A stretch of 64,000 bases of DNA from NCBI RefSeq assembly GCF_009907385.1, contig NZ_JAAATR010000049.1, positions 122,920 to 186,919 on the forward strand. Direction: 5' to 3'. Below are positions 30,145 through 39,039 of the stretch, piece by piece; positions within the stretch are counted from its first letter, which is position 1, and the number at the start of each line of letters is the position of its first letter. The notes under the pieces were generated by a model that was given only the letters and a program-made list of their open reading frames with translations, did no database searches and was not told the origin of the DNA. The translations under genes were made by a program, and so were the position numbers. Source of the DNA: Atlantibacter hermannii. GTDB lineage: Bacteria > Pseudomonadota > Gammaproteobacteria > Enterobacterales > Enterobacteriaceae.

Positions 30145-30173
30145 GTGACAGAGAGGCGCAAACCCTCTATACT
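30145..30173 (+). promoter_or_regulatory. rnpB promoter
   Basis: GTGACA (30145-30150), 17-base spacer, TATACT (30168-30173), then the RNA starts seven bases later at GAAGCTGACC. It matches the strong E. coli rnpB promoter, including the GC-rich stretch (CCGCGCC) typical of the growth-regulated discriminator. Confidence 0.85.
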
Positions 30174-30180
30174 CCGCGCC

Positions 30181-30558
<378 letters not shown>

Positions 30559-30565
30559 CATAAAG

Positions 30566-30592
30566 AAACCCCGCTTCGGCGGGGTTTTGCTT
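30566..30592 (+). terminator. First rnpB terminator
   Basis: AAACCCCGC, loop TTCG, GCGGGGTTTTGCTTTG: a strong stem with a T-rich tail right after the mature RNA end. Confidence 0.93.
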
Positions 30593-30675
30593 TGTCTGAA
30601 GCAGGGAAAGATGAATGACTGTCCACGACACTCTCTATGAAAAGAACGCGGCTTATCGGTCAGCTTCACACCTTA

Positions 30676-30706
30676 GAAACCCCGCTTCGGCGGGGTTTTG
30701 CTTTTT
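30676..30706 (+). terminator. Second rnpB terminator
   Basis: A copy of the first terminator, AAACCCCGC TTCG GCGGGGTTTTGCTTTTTC, with a longer T-tract. It is a back-up stop for the strong rnpB promoter before the next gene. Confidence 0.92.
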
Positions 30707-30828
30707 CAGCATCTCGCTACACTGTCCATTTTTACAGGACGGCGCATCCGACCTTGACCAATGACAAAGCGGCTAAGATCTTCGCCTCTTTATAATCAGG
30801 CCCGTTTGTCTTCACAATGGTCACCATC

Positions 30829-31950
30829 ATGGCTTATCAACTGAATCTTAACTGGCCCGAGTTTTTAGAAAAATACTGGCAAAAACAACCTGTAGTGTTG
30901 AAAAATGCCTTCCCCAATTTTGTCGATCCGATTACACCGGACGAACTGGCAGGGCTGGCGATGGAACCCGAAGTGGATAGCCGCCTGGTCAGCCATAAAA
31001 ATGGCCAATGGCAAGCCGCCAACGGGCCATTCGAGGATTTCGATAACTTAGGCGAGACCGGCTGGTCGCTGCTGGCCCAGGCGGTGAACCACTGGCATAT
31101 GCCTTCCGCAGAGCTGGTAAAGCCGTTCCGCGTATTGCCTGACTGGCGGCTGGACGATTTGATGATCTCGTTTTCCGTGCCGGGCGGCGGTGTGGGCCCG
31201 CATATCGATCAGTATGATGTGTTTATCATTCAGGGCATGGGCAGCCGCCGCTGGCGCGTGGGCGATAAACTGCCGATGCGCCAGTTCTGCCCGCATCCGG
31301 CGCTGCTGCATGTCGATCCTTTCCCGCCGATCATCGATGAAGATCTTGAGCCGGGCGATATTCTGTACATCCCACCGGGATTCCCGCACGACGGTTTTAC
31401 CCATCAAACCGCGCTTAACTACTCCGTTGGTTTTCGTGGGCCAAATGGCCGCGATCTGATCAGCAGCTTCGCGGACTATGCGCTGGAAAACGATCTCGGC
31501 GGCGAGCATTACAGCGATCCGGACTTAACCTGCCGGGAACATCCGGGCCGCGTTGAGGAATACGAACTGGATCGCCTGCGCGACATGATGATCGCCATGA
31601 TCAACCAGCCGGAAGATTTCAAACAGTGGTTTGGCCGCTTCGCGACAACGCCGCGCCACGAACTGGATATCGCCCCGGCAGAACCGCCGTATGAGGTGGA
31701 CGAAGTGGTGGGCGCTCTGATGGATGGCGAAACGCTGACGCGCCTTAGCGGGCTGCGGGTACTGCATATTGGTGACAATTTCTTCATTAACAGCGAGAAG
31801 CTGGAAACGGTCGATCCGCAGGCTGCGGATGCGCTGTGCCGTTACACCCTGCTCGGTAAAGAACAGTTAGGTGCGGCGCTGGCGAATCCGGCGTTTGCGG
31901 CCGAGCTAACCGGGTTGATTAATCAGGGCTACTGGTATTTCGACGAATAA
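30829..31950 (+). CDS. roxA: RoxA-type ribosomal oxygenase (uL16 arginine hydroxylase family, JmjC)
   Basis: 373 residues, the exact length of E. coli RoxA (YcfD), and similar throughout. The JmjC iron-binding triad is present: His125 and Asp127 in GGGVGPHIDQYD and His187 in IPPGFPHDGF. E. coli RoxA is a 2-oxoglutarate/Fe(II) enzyme that hydroxylates an arginine of ribosomal protein uL16. Start: the ATG at 30829 gives the family N-terminus; one at 30817 adds four residues. In E. coli roxA lies beside phoQ, not here. It could be a relocated roxA or a second paralogue. Confidence 0.85.
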   Translation: MAYQLNLNWPEFLEKYWQKQPVVLKNAFPNFVDPITPDELAGLAMEPEVDSRLVSHKNGQWQAANGPFEDFDNLGETGWSLLAQAVNHWHMPSAELVKPFRVLPDWRLDDLMISFSVPGGGVGPHIDQYDVFIIQGMGSRRWRVGDKLPMRQFCPHPALLHVDPFPPIIDEDLEPGDILYIPPGFPHDGFTHQTALNYSVGFRGPNGRDLISSFADYALENDLGGEHYSDPDLTCREHPGRVEEYELDRLRDMMIAMINQPEDFKQWFGRFATTPRHELDIAPAEPPYEVDEVVGALMDGETLTRLSGLRVLHIGDNFFINSEKLETVDPQAADALCRYTLLGKEQLGAALANPAFAAELTGLINQGYWYFDE

Positions 31951-31976
31951 CCCTGCGCGCTCGGGGAGGGAAACAG

Positions 31977-32006
31977 GCCGTAGCACCTCGTGCTGCGGCT
32001 TTTTTT
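31977..32006 (+). terminator. Terminator after the roxA-type gene
   Basis: GCCGTAGCA (31977-31985), loop CCTCG, TGCTGCGGC (31991-31999), then seven T. A clear intrinsic terminator. Confidence 0.9.
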
Positions 32007-32053
32007 CTATTTATCCGCCACTAACCGGTTGAGTCGATACCGCCGTCAGCGAC

Positions 32054-32087
32054 AACCCCGCGTGGTGTGATTAACCCCACGCGGGTT
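32054..32087 (-). terminator. Possible yhaL terminator
   Basis: AACCC-C-GCGTGG (32054-32065) pairs with CCACGCGGGTT (32077-32087) around a loop of 11 bases, with one bulged C. It lies eight bases after the yhaL stop on the minus strand. The tail is not T-rich, so strength is uncertain. Confidence 0.5.
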
Positions 32088-32095
32088 AGTGAGTA

Positions 32096-32248
32096 TTACT
32101 GCTCTTCTTGCTCAAGCCGCTGTTCGGCGCCGCTGACAATGGCTTCAAGCTCGGTGAGCATCTCTTCATAGCCCCATTCCTGGCGTTTTGGCGATTCTTG
32201 CTCTTTTGACGCAGCGGTTTGCTGCGCGTTTCCTTTGTGTTTTTTCAT
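32096..32248 (-). CDS. yhaL: Small protein YhaL (50 aa)
   Basis: 50 codons, beginning MKKHKGNAQQ and ending in TAA. The C-terminal core WGYEEMLTELEAIVSGAEQR matches E. coli YhaL (GYEEMLSELEAIV...). The N-terminal half is basic and poorly conserved, the rest acidic. It looks soluble and may form a helix or short coiled coil. It follows yhaK on the same strand after 21 bases, as in E. coli, after AAGGATG. Function unknown. Confidence 0.85.
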   Translation of the reverse strand: MKKHKGNAQQTAASKEQESPKRQEWGYEEMLTELEAIVSGAEQRLEQEEQ

Positions 32249-32269
32249 ATCATCCTTCCCGGACAGTTT

Positions 32270-32971
32270 TTACACCGGCAAATCTATCAGCAATGCCCGC
32301 AGCGGTGAATCTGCGACCAGCGTTACGTTAGTTTCGTCACGAATAAACGCGCCATCGCCGCAGGTTAAAATCTGTTTCTCATCGCGATGAGATAGCGCAT
32401 TAACGGTGCCGTGAATCGATTGCAGATAGGCGCGCGGCCCGTGAAGCTGGAACGACAGGCGCTCGCCCGCACAGAGATCGATATGGTGCAGCCAGACCTG
32501 CTGGCGCAGCTGCAAACTGTTATTGCTGCCGTCCGGCGTCGCCAGCAGCTGGGTTGCCTGGGGCAGAATGTCAATTTTTTGAATCAGCGGGTTCTCCCGT
32601 TCCGGGCAGGCGTCCAGCCACAGCTGCATGCGCGTCAGCGGCTGATCTTTGCTGAGGTTGTGCTCGCTATAACTTACGCCCGGCTGGGTGGCCAGCAGCA
32701 GCGCTTCTCCGGTGGAGGCGCGAACGTGGTTACCCTCGCTGTCGCGATATTCCGCTTCGCCTTCCAGAATGATATTCAGGATATCCACCTTCGGGAACGT
32801 GCGCGGCTGGAAGGACGCGCCTGGCGCCAGTACTTCCTGGTTAAGCACTCGCAGTGAGGCATAACCCAGTAATGTTGGATCGAAGTAGTGCCCAAAGGAG
32901 AAGGTGTAGCGAGCTTGCAGCCAACCATAGTCAGCTTGCCCGCACTGTTTGGCTGTTCTCGTCGTAATCAT
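32270..32971 (-). CDS. yhaK: Pirin-like bicupin protein YhaK
   Basis: 233 residues, the same as E. coli YhaK. Two cupin domains of the pirin family, with FSFGHYFDPT near the N-terminus and the metal-site-like pattern SYSEHN in the first barrel. YhaK is cytoplasmic and has been suggested to sense reactive oxygen or to have quercetinase-like chemistry; the role is not settled. It is upstream of yhaL and divergent from the LysR gene yhaJ, a common regulator-target layout. Confidence 0.95.
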   Translation of the reverse strand: MITTRTAKQCGQADYGWLQARYTFSFGHYFDPTLLGYASLRVLNQEVLAPGASFQPRTFPKVDILNIILEGEAEYRDSEGNHVRASTGEALLLATQPGVSYSEHNLSKDQPLTRMQLWLDACPERENPLIQKIDILPQATQLLATPDGSNNSLQLRQQVWLHHIDLCAGERLSFQLHGPRAYLQSIHGTVNALSHRDEKQILTCGDGAFIRDETNVTLVADSPLRALLIDLPV

Positions 32972-33075
32972 AATTCTTGACCTCTCTTTACCAGCTTTTA
33001 TGTTAAGGCTCTGGACGCTGCATTGTTAGCCAGTTAATCTGCTGGGTATGTTCAAATTTCCTGAATGAGCACCCG

Positions 33076-33978
33076 ATGGCTAAAGAAAGAGCATTGACGC
33101 TGGAAGCGTTACGCGTCATGGACGCAATCGACCGGCGCGGCAGTTTCGCTGCCGCAGCGGATGAACTGGGGCGTGTTCCGTCCGCGCTCAGCTACACCAT
33201 GCAGAAGCTGGAAGAAGAGCTGGACGTGGTGCTTTTTGACCGCTCCGGGCACCGCACCAAATTCACTAACGTCGGGCGCATGCTGCTGGAGCGTGGGCGC
33301 GTGCTGCTGGAAGCCGCCGATAAGCTCACCACCGACGCCGAAGCGCTGGCGCGCGGTTGGGAAACCCATCTCACTCTCGTCACTGAGGCGCTGGTGCCTA
33401 CCTCCGCGCTGTTTCCGCTGGTGGATAAGCTGGCGGATAAAGCCAATACCCAGCTTTCCATTATTACCGAAGTACTGGCAGGTGCCTGGGAGCGGCTGGA
33501 ACAGGGACGCGCCGATATCGTTATCGCGCCGGATATGCACTTCCGATCGTCGTCTGAAATCAACTCTCGCAAGCTCTACAGCCTGATGAATGTTTACGTC
33601 GCCGCGCCGGATCACCCAATCCATCAGGAGCCGGAGCCGCTGTCTGAAGTCACGCGCGTGAAATACCGCGGCGTGGCGGTCGCGGATACCGCCCGCGAGC
33701 GCCCGGTATTAACGGTGCAGTTGCTGGATAAGCAGCCGCGTTTGACGGTCAGTTCTATCGAAGATAAAAGAAACGCGCTGCTGGCGGGCATGGGCGTGGC
33801 GACCATGCCCTATCCGCTGGTTGAAAAAGATATCGCGGAAGGGCGGCTGCGCGTGGTGAGCCCGGAATCGACCCATGAGATCGATATCATCATGGCCTGG
33901 CGTCGCGACAGCATGGGTGAGGCGAAAGCCTGGTGCCTGCGTGAGATCCCTAAACTTTTCGCCCACATGCGCAGTTGA
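33076..33978 (+). CDS. yhaJ: LysR-type transcriptional regulator YhaJ
   Basis: 300 residues (E. coli 298). The N-terminal winged helix-turn-helix covers residues 7-65, with RRGSFAAAADELGRVPSALSY as the DNA-contacting part. The effector domain follows. E. coli YhaJ activates yhaK family genes and responds to aromatic compounds such as 2,4-dinitrotoluene degradation products. It is divergent from yhaK across 104 bases, so yhaK-yhaL are likely targets. Confidence 0.95.
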   Translation: MAKERALTLEALRVMDAIDRRGSFAAAADELGRVPSALSYTMQKLEEELDVVLFDRSGHRTKFTNVGRMLLERGRVLLEAADKLTTDAEALARGWETHLTLVTEALVPTSALFPLVDKLADKANTQLSIITEVLAGAWERLEQGRADIVIAPDMHFRSSSEINSRKLYSLMNVYVAAPDHPIHQEPEPLSEVTRVKYRGVAVADTARERPVLTVQLLDKQPRLTVSSIEDKRNALLAGMGVATMPYPLVEKDIAEGRLRVVSPESTHEIDIIMAWRRDSMGEAKAWCLREIPKLFAHMRS

Positions 33979-33987
33979 TTAATAATG

Positions 33988-34006
33988 ATGGCCGCACGGC
34001 GGCCAT
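33988..34006. terminator. Inverted repeat between yhaJ and yhaH
   Basis: ATGGCCGC (33988-33995) and GCGGCCAT (33999-34006) with a three-base loop lie between convergent genes. No T-tract, so termination is only possible in principle. It overlaps the yhaH stop. Confidence 0.4.
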
Positions 34007-34371
34007 TAGATTTCGCGAATCGGGTCGGGGCCGAAACGGTTTTCACCCGGCGTGCCGCGCTGGCAGTTGAAGATGAAAATAACAATCCAGCCGATAACCG
34101 GGATCAACAGCAGCAGTAACCACCAGGCGGAGCGATCGGTATCATGCAAACGGCGGAACTGCACTGCCCACCAGGGCAGGAACACCAGTATGCCGTAAAT
34201 ACCCGCCAGGTATCCCTGACCATTCTCCGTTTGCCAACCGAGAATACTGTCCACGATGCTTAACACGATGGTTAAAATCACGTTAACCAGCACGAACATC
34301 CAGTATTCCTTACGACGCGCCCGGCCACCAATTCCAATATAGTTACGAATGACTTTAAAATACCAATCCAT
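34006..34371 (-). CDS. yhaH: DUF805 inner-membrane protein YhaH
   Basis: 121 residues, the E. coli YhaH length. DUF805 family: the N-terminal RNYIGIGGRARRKEYWMFV, about four hydrophobic segments, and the conserved FRRLHDTDRSAWW. Function unknown. E. coli has a second copy, yhaI, next to it; here only this one is found, and it resembles YhaH more than YhaI. Confidence 0.92.
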   Translation of the reverse strand: MDWYFKVIRNYIGIGGRARRKEYWMFVLVNVILTIVLSIVDSILGWQTENGQGYLAGIYGILVFLPWWAVQFRRLHDTDRSAWWLLLLLIPVIGWIVIFIFNCQRGTPGENRFGPDPIREI

Positions 34372-34466
34372 CTGTTCCTGGCCTCTTCAGCAATAATCAC
34401 TTGTTTTGTAAGCGATCACTTCAAGAATAGACGTGAATGAATAAGCGGTAAATATTCTTTGTCTGA

Positions 34467-34492
34467 ATAAAAAAGGCATCCCGAAGGATGCC
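34467..34492 (-). terminator. yqjG terminator
   Basis: GGCATCC (34475-34481) and GGATGCC (34486-34492) form the stem; read on the minus strand it ends in a run of T (34468-34474). A strong intrinsic terminator seven bases after the yqjG stop. Confidence 0.9.
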
Positions 34493-34499
34493 TGATGCA

Positions 34500-35486
34500 T
34501 TAGCGGAAGCGCTCATCGCGCCCGTGAGGTTCGCTCAAGTCCTGTTCCGGCCCAATGGAAATAATCCCGGTAGGGTTAATTGTTTTGTGGCTGCGGTAAT
34601 AATGGTTGCGGATATGGGCCAGATTCACCGTCTCGGCAATGCCCGGCATCTGGTAAATATCGCGCAGGAAACCGTACAGGTTCAGATAATCGCTGATGCG
34701 ATATTTATCGCATTTAAAGTGGGTGACATACACCGGATCGAATCGTACCAGCGTAGTCCACAGACGAATATCGGCTTCGGTAAGTTGGTCGCCGGTCAGA
34801 TAACGGTGGCGGCCAAGAATCTGTTCCAGCCGTTCCAGGTGGCTAAACACATTCTCCACCGCCTCATCGTAGGCTTGCTGGCTGGTGGCAAATCCGGCTT
34901 TATAAACGCCGTTATTCACATTGTCATAAATCCAGCCGTTCAGCTCATCGATTTTCTCACGCAGCGCTGGCGGATAGTAATCGCCAGCCCGCGCGCCGTG
35001 AGCGTCAAAGGCGCTGTTGAGCATACGGATAATTTCCGCCGACTCGTTGCTGACGATGGTTTCATTCTTCTTATCCCACAGCACCGGCACCGTCACGCGG
35101 CCCGAGTAGTGCGGATCGGCATGGAGATAAAGTTGATATAAGAACTGATGATCGTAGAGGGTATCACCCGTCGCGTCCGGGAAATCATTGCCAAAGGTCC
35201 AGCCGTTTTCCAGCATCAGCGGATGCACCACGGAAACCGAAATAAAGGATTCCAGCCCCTTTAAGCTGCGCATAATCAGCGTGCGGTGCGCCCAGGGGCA
35301 GGCGAGGGAAACATAGAGATGGTAGCGATCTTTCTCTGCGGCGAAACCGCCTTTGCCGTTCGGGCCGGGCGCGCCATCGGCGGTCAGCCAGTTGCGAAAC
35401 GCCGCTTCCGAACGCTTAAAACGTCCGCCCGTTGAGGCTGTGTCATACCAGATATCGTGCCAGACGCCGTCAACCAGTTGTCCCAT
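34500..35486 (-). CDS. yqjG: Glutathionyl-hydroquinone reductase YqjG
   Basis: 328 residues, as in E. coli. A Xi-class glutathione transferase: the thioredoxin-fold N-terminal part has SLACPWAHR with the catalytic Cys63, and the C-terminal part is helical. It reduces glutathionyl-hydroquinones with glutathione and is a cytoplasmic dimer. The start giving MGQLVDGVWHD follows GGAGGAACACA. The frame continues 12 codons upstream, without similarity. Confidence 0.96.
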   Translation of the reverse strand: MGQLVDGVWHDIWYDTASTGGRFKRSEAAFRNWLTADGAPGPNGKGGFAAEKDRYHLYVSLACPWAHRTLIMRSLKGLESFISVSVVHPLMLENGWTFGNDFPDATGDTLYDHQFLYQLYLHADPHYSGRVTVPVLWDKKNETIVSNESAEIIRMLNSAFDAHGARAGDYYPPALREKIDELNGWIYDNVNNGVYKAGFATSQQAYDEAVENVFSHLERLEQILGRHRYLTGDQLTEADIRLWTTLVRFDPVYVTHFKCDKYRISDYLNLYGFLRDIYQMPGIAETVNLAHIRNHYYRSHKTINPTGIISIGPEQDLSEPHGRDERFR

Positions 35487-35504
35487 TGTGTTCCTCCCCG
35501 GAAT

Positions 35505-35537
35505 GGAAAAAGCGAGGAACAACCCTCGCTTTTTTTA
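35505..35537 (-). terminator. yqjF terminator, bidirectional in form
   Basis: AGCGAGG (35511-35517) and CCTCGCT (35524-35530) form a 7-bp stem with A-tract and T-tract on the two sides. On the minus strand it terminates yqjF before yqjG; on the plus strand the T-tract is longer. Confidence 0.88.
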
Positions 35538-35553
35538 ATTCATTATAGATGAC

Positions 35554-35946
35554 TTACCACTTTTTATTCAGCACGCGGTCGATGCTGATAGCGCCAGGAC
35601 CGGTGATAGTCAACAGCAGGAAGCCGCCGGCAATGGTCAGGTTTTTCATAAACATCAGCGAGTTCACGCCTTCGGCAAAGTTGCTGTGGAACAGGAAAGC
35701 CGTCAGCAGCGTAAACACGGCGGTAATAATTGCGGTAGTGCGGGTCAGGAAACCAAACAGGATTGCCAGACCGCCGCCAAACTCAAGCAGGATCACCAGC
35801 GGCAGCATAAAGCCCGGCACACCCATCGCTTCCATATACTGCTGAGTGCCCGCATATCCGGAGATTTTGCCCCAGCCAGCGCTGATAAACAGGATTGGCA
35901 TCAGAATACGCGCAACCAGGATACCTACATCTTCAAATTTTTTCAT
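35554..35946 (-). CDS. yqjF: DoxX-family membrane protein YqjF
   Basis: 130 residues, the E. coli length. DoxX-like quinol-oxidase-subunit superfamily, with four hydrophobic segments and ARILMPILFISAGWGKI at the N-terminus. E. coli yqjF is known for its induction by 2,4-dinitrotoluene breakdown products through YhaJ, and yhaJ is only 1.6 kb away here. It lies between yqjK and yqjG. Confidence 0.94.
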   Translation of the reverse strand: MKKFEDVGILVARILMPILFISAGWGKISGYAGTQQYMEAMGVPGFMLPLVILLEFGGGLAILFGFLTRTTAIITAVFTLLTAFLFHSNFAEGVNSLMFMKNLTIAGGFLLLTITGPGAISIDRVLNKKW

Positions 35947-36141
35947 TTTTCTCTCCGGGGGATCTGTCTTTTTGCTGTGTGTGTCAGCGTTAATTTATTC
36001 AGTTAATTCGGCCATGTCGGTCGTTGAAATGGATAATAGACAGATGGGAGATTGATTGTAAGCAAGGAAAACTGTCAAAGTTATTCAAATATATTGAGGA
36101 AGGGTGTTTCCCTCTTATTGGCTAAGAGGGAAGAGGGGAAA

Positions 36142-36432
36142 TTAGCGTGACTGATCTTTAACGGTGTTTTTAAGCAGCTTCCATGCGCTCCATGCCGCAA
36201 ACCCGCGTTTCCCCCAGCGCAGCAAGAAATTAGGGTTTTTGATGGTCCAGATTGCGCCAATACTGCTGCCGACCAGCAACCACGAGCGCAGGCCCAATAG
36301 GGTATGCCAGCCGCGATCGTAAGAACCGGTCGCCTCAAGCCAGTCGCGTCGGCTCGACGCAAGGTCGAGCCGCTGCTGGTGGACCTGGGTTATCAACATG
36401 GCTTTGCGCAATTCGCGTTCAGCCTTGTTCAT
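36142..36432 (-). CDS. yqjK: YqjK family protein
   Basis: 96 residues (E. coli 99). A hydrophilic N-terminal half, rich in Arg and Gln (QVHQQRLDLASSRRDWLEAT), and one hydrophobic stretch around LLVGSSIGAIWTI. Function unknown. Its ATG overlaps the yqjE stop by four bases (ATGA), so it belongs to the yqjC-yqjD-yqjE-yqjK unit. Confidence 0.92.
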   Translation of the reverse strand: MNKAERELRKAMLITQVHQQRLDLASSRRDWLEATGSYDRGWHTLLGLRSWLLVGSSIGAIWTIKNPNFLLRWGKRGFAAWSAWKLLKNTVKDQSR

Positions 36433-36827
36433 GACTTATCCTCCTCCAGTAGATCACGATCGTTAGCCAGTTCTTTACGGGTATGGCGCAGCAGAGTGGA
36501 TTTACGCGCTTTTCGCAACGTCACCAATCCGCCGATAAGCGCCAGCACCAGTAACACGGCAGTTGTCGCGATCATGGCGTTCAGACGGTATTGCGGATCG
36601 ATAGCCCAGATAATCAGTACCATCAGGCTCATCAACCCAAATGCCGCGAACAGCATGGTCATGCCCAGCATCAGAAGAATTTGAACGAGATTCGCTTTTT
36701 CTTCTTCCAGCTCGACGACCGCGAGGCGCACGCGCGTTTCCACCATCTCAACGATAATGGTGATAATGCGCTGTCCGATGCCGAGAACGCCTTTACCCGG
36801 CCCTTGAGGTTGACGATACTCTGCCAT
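36429..36827 (-). CDS. yqjE: Inner-membrane protein YqjE
   Basis: 132 residues, an actinobacterial holin-X-like / DUF1469 family membrane protein with two adjacent hydrophobic segments (LLMLGMTMLFAAFGLMSLMV and MIATTAVLLVLALIGGLV). It starts one base after the yqjD stop and overlaps yqjK by four bases. The E. coli homologue accompanies YqjD; its role is unknown. The start giving MAEYRQPQGP was taken over an upstream one lying within yqjD. Confidence 0.92.
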   Translation of the reverse strand: MAEYRQPQGPGKGVLGIGQRIITIIVEMVETRVRLAVVELEEEKANLVQILLMLGMTMLFAAFGLMSLMVLIIWAIDPQYRLNAMIATTAVLLVLALIGGLVTLRKARKSTLLRHTRKELANDRDLLEEDKS

Positions 36828-36828
36828 A

Positions 36829-37131
36829 TCAACGACGCGACAGCAGTACGCCCAGTACGACACCGACTGCCGCACCAATACCTACGCCAGTCCATGGATT
36901 TTCACGAACGTAATCGTCGGCACGCGCCGCCGCTACGCGGGTCTGTTCTGCAATGGCGTCGCCGGTTTCACCCAGACGATAACGGCTCTCTTTCAGCGCG
37001 CGTTCGGCTTTGCCACGGAGTTTACTCAACTCTTCTTTCGATTTGTCGCTGGATGAGCTCAATACTTCTTCAAGCGTATCAGCCAGGGATTTTAACTCTG
37101 CGCGCAAATGCTCGGAATTATCTTTTGACAT
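36829..37131 (-). CDS. yqjD: Membrane-anchored ribosome-binding protein YqjD
   Basis: 100 residues (E. coli 101), of the ElaB/YgaM/YqjD (DUF883) family. A long charged helix, with E and K-rich heptads at residues 10-75, is followed by one C-terminal transmembrane segment (GVGIGAAVGVVLGVLLSRR). E. coli YqjD binds stationary-phase ribosomes through the N-terminal part and inhibits growth when abundant; its gene is sigma-S dependent there. Confidence 0.95.
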   Translation of the reverse strand: MSKDNSEHLRAELKSLADTLEEVLSSSSDKSKEELSKLRGKAERALKESRYRLGETGDAIAEQTRVAAARADDYVRENPWTGVGIGAAVGVVLGVLLSRR

Positions 37132-37159
37132 AGTTCTCTCCAGTGATTGAGGTTAACGC

Positions 37160-37528
37160 TCAGTAATCGCGAGCTTTCAAAGCTTTTAAATCCTCTTCAG
37201 CTTCTTTCAACTTACGCTCGCGTTTAGAAATCTTTTCTCGATCGCCGCTTTGCTGCGCTTCGTGTAACTCGGCGCGGCGTTCAGAAACCTCAGCTTGTTG
37301 TTCGGAAATTTTCTGCTGATGCTTAGCGCGTAAATCGCTGTCGGAACAGTTAGCGCGGACTTCGCTTAACGCTTTGTTCAGACCGTTGATGCGATTTTGG
37401 TTGTTATGCTTTTCGGCATAGCTAATTTCTCGAAGGATTTCCTGTTCCTTCTCCTGGCATAACGAGGCGGCTTGCGCAGCAACAGTCGTTGAGAAAAGGA
37501 TACATGCCAGGATAGTGCGGTATTTCAT
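37160..37528 (-). CDS. yqjC: Periplasmic DUF1090 protein YqjC
   Basis: 122 residues, as in E. coli. A Sec signal peptide (about 1-20, ending in AQA), then a strongly charged helical, probably coiled-coil region with CQEKEQEILREISYAEKH and EISKRERKLKEAEEDL. Function unknown. The start giving MKYRTILACILF was used; the longer frame from 37633 has no similarity. First gene of the unit with yqjD-yqjE-yqjK. Confidence 0.93.
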   Translation of the reverse strand: MKYRTILACILFSTTVAAQAASLCQEKEQEILREISYAEKHNNQNRINGLNKALSEVRANCSDSDLRAKHQQKISEQQAEVSERRAELHEAQQSGDREKISKRERKLKEAEEDLKALKARDY

Positions 37529-37672
37529 TGATAAACCTTCCATTGTGTTGCAGCGAAACGCTGCATGTTCCAGATTATTAACGGCGCGGGTGGCGTGGAT
37601 TGCGCTTACTAAGCATAGTAAGTAATGGCGCAAACCCCAAAGAAACTGAAAAGATTCAGAATCCTGGAAGTC

Positions 37673-38050
37673 TTAACCTAAGTGGCGGGATTCGCTACGA
37701 ATACGGGATAACCAGCTGGAGGCCAGGTTATCGTCTTCCTGTTGCGCGATGGTAAAGCCGTGCGGCAGAGAACGGTAAAGCACCTCTTTGGCGGCTTCGC
37801 TCTGTGCGCTGGAATCGAATTTAATCAACAGGATATCGTCCTGCGGCGTAATGCTCTTAAAGCGGATGCCGTTGGCATCAAGATGGTGCCAGACGGAGAA
37901 ACCGTCCGGAATAGCCGCGCCCTGCGCCGTGGCGCGTATTTCCAGCGTCGACTCGGTATTGCGCAGCGCCGAAAGCGCCACGCAGAGTGAGATCAGCACC
38001 AGCGCTCCTCCTGTTACCAGCGTGAGCCTGGCCCACCGTTTTTGTCGCAT
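37673..38050 (-). CDS. mzrA: EnvZ/OmpR modulator MzrA
   Basis: 125 residues (E. coli 127). One N-terminal transmembrane segment (about 9-29), the rest in the periplasm. MzrA contacts EnvZ and raises OmpR phosphorylation, linking CpxA/CpxR stress signalling to OmpR. Its start is four bases after the yqjA stop, so the two are co-transcribed, as in E. coli where yqjA-mzrA is a Cpx target. Confidence 0.93.
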   Translation of the reverse strand: MRQKRWARLTLVTGGALVLISLCVALSALRNTESTLEIRATAQGAAIPDGFSVWHHLDANGIRFKSITPQDDILLIKFDSSAQSEAAKEVLYRSLPHGFTIAQQEDDNLASSWLSRIRSESRHLG

Positions 38051-38054
38051 CCTT

Positions 38055-38717
38055 TTAACCTCGATTTCCGTATTTCTTCTTCCATAACACCACTAACGAA
38101 CCCACCAGGCCAAACACCAGCAGCACCACCGGCAGCAGCATCAGACAGCTCATCAGCGCGTCTTCATACTTTAAAAATACCGGTGTTTTACCCAGCAGGT
38201 AACCCAACGAGGTGAGGATCAAGACCCACAGCAGCCCGCTCATCCAGTTAAAGAACTGGAAGCGCGCGTTGTTTAGCCCTGACAGACCGGCAATGGTGGG
38301 CAGCAGCGTGCGCACAAACGCAATAAAACGACCAATCAGCAACGCAGATAAACCGTGCTTATGGAACAGGTGATGGGCGCGTTGATGATAGTGCGCGGGC
38401 AAATGGGAGAGCCAGTTTTGCACAATCCGCGTATTGCCAAGCCATCGTCCCTGGATATAGCTGAGCCAGCATCCGAGGCTGGCCGCCGCGGTAAGCAATA
38501 AAATCGTCTGCGGAAAGCCCATGGTCCCTTTGGCAATCAGCACGCCCACCAGCACTAATAAACTGTCTCCCGGTAAAAAAGCGGCAGGTAACAGGCCATT
38601 TTCCAGAAACAGAATCATAAACAACACAAAGTACAGCATACCCACTATGGAGGGGTTGGACAGCGTCTCGAAGTCCTGGCTCCACAGCGCGTTTAACAGT
38701 TGGGTAAACAGTTCCAT
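38055..38717 (-). CDS. yqjA: DedA-family membrane protein YqjA
   Basis: 220 residues, the E. coli length. DedA family: [18 protein letters not shown] carries the conserved acidic residue, and [20 protein letters not shown] the conserved arginines. DedA proteins are now linked to undecaprenyl-phosphate or phospholipid recycling. YqjA is needed for division and alkaline tolerance with YghB in E. coli. First gene of yqjA-mzrA. Confidence 0.96.
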   Translation of the reverse strand: MELFTQLLNALWSQDFETLSNPSIVGMLYFVLFMILFLENGLLPAAFLPGDSLLVLVGVLIAKGTMGFPQTILLLTAAASLGCWLSYIQGRWLGNTRIVQNWLSHLPAHYHQRAHHLFHKHGLSALLIGRFIAFVRTLLPTIAGLSGLNNARFQFFNWMSGLLWVLILTSLGYLLGKTPVFLKYEDALMSCLMLLPVVLLVFGLVGSLVVLWKKKYGNRG

Positions 38718-39039
38718 TCAATTTTCCTGGCACATCGGTTAAAGCCAAAGGTTTTAAAAAGGAAACAGCATCGTGGACATTGTGATTATTAATGGGGTGA
38801 CCACTTCAAGCTATGCATTACATCGCACCTGCACTATTCCTTGTCAGGTTGGCAAAGTGAGTGGGTACTTACACTGTAGCCAAGAATTGCGTCTAATTGT
38901 AACAAAGCGCGGCGCAATACGTCATAAAATTTGCGCGTTGTTGACGATTGATTTTGCTTACCGGGGGAGGCGCTGGCGAGGGTATTTACAAACGCTGACA
39001 CAATACATGGTTTGCTTACCCTCGCAGGAAGAATAGAGA
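38718..39039. promoter_or_regulatory. yqjA upstream region
   Basis: This 322-bp gap lies upstream of yqjA and at the 3' end of exuR, both on the minus strand. An 87-codon plus-strand ORF (38773-39036) has no similarity I know, and I treat it as chance. The sequence should hold the yqjA-mzrA promoter; I could not place a clear CpxR box. Confidence 0.4.

Noticed and set aside
38773..39036. 87-codon plus-strand ORF between yqjA and exuR
   Set aside because: No similarity, poor ribosome-binding site, odd composition. It lies in a promoter gap.
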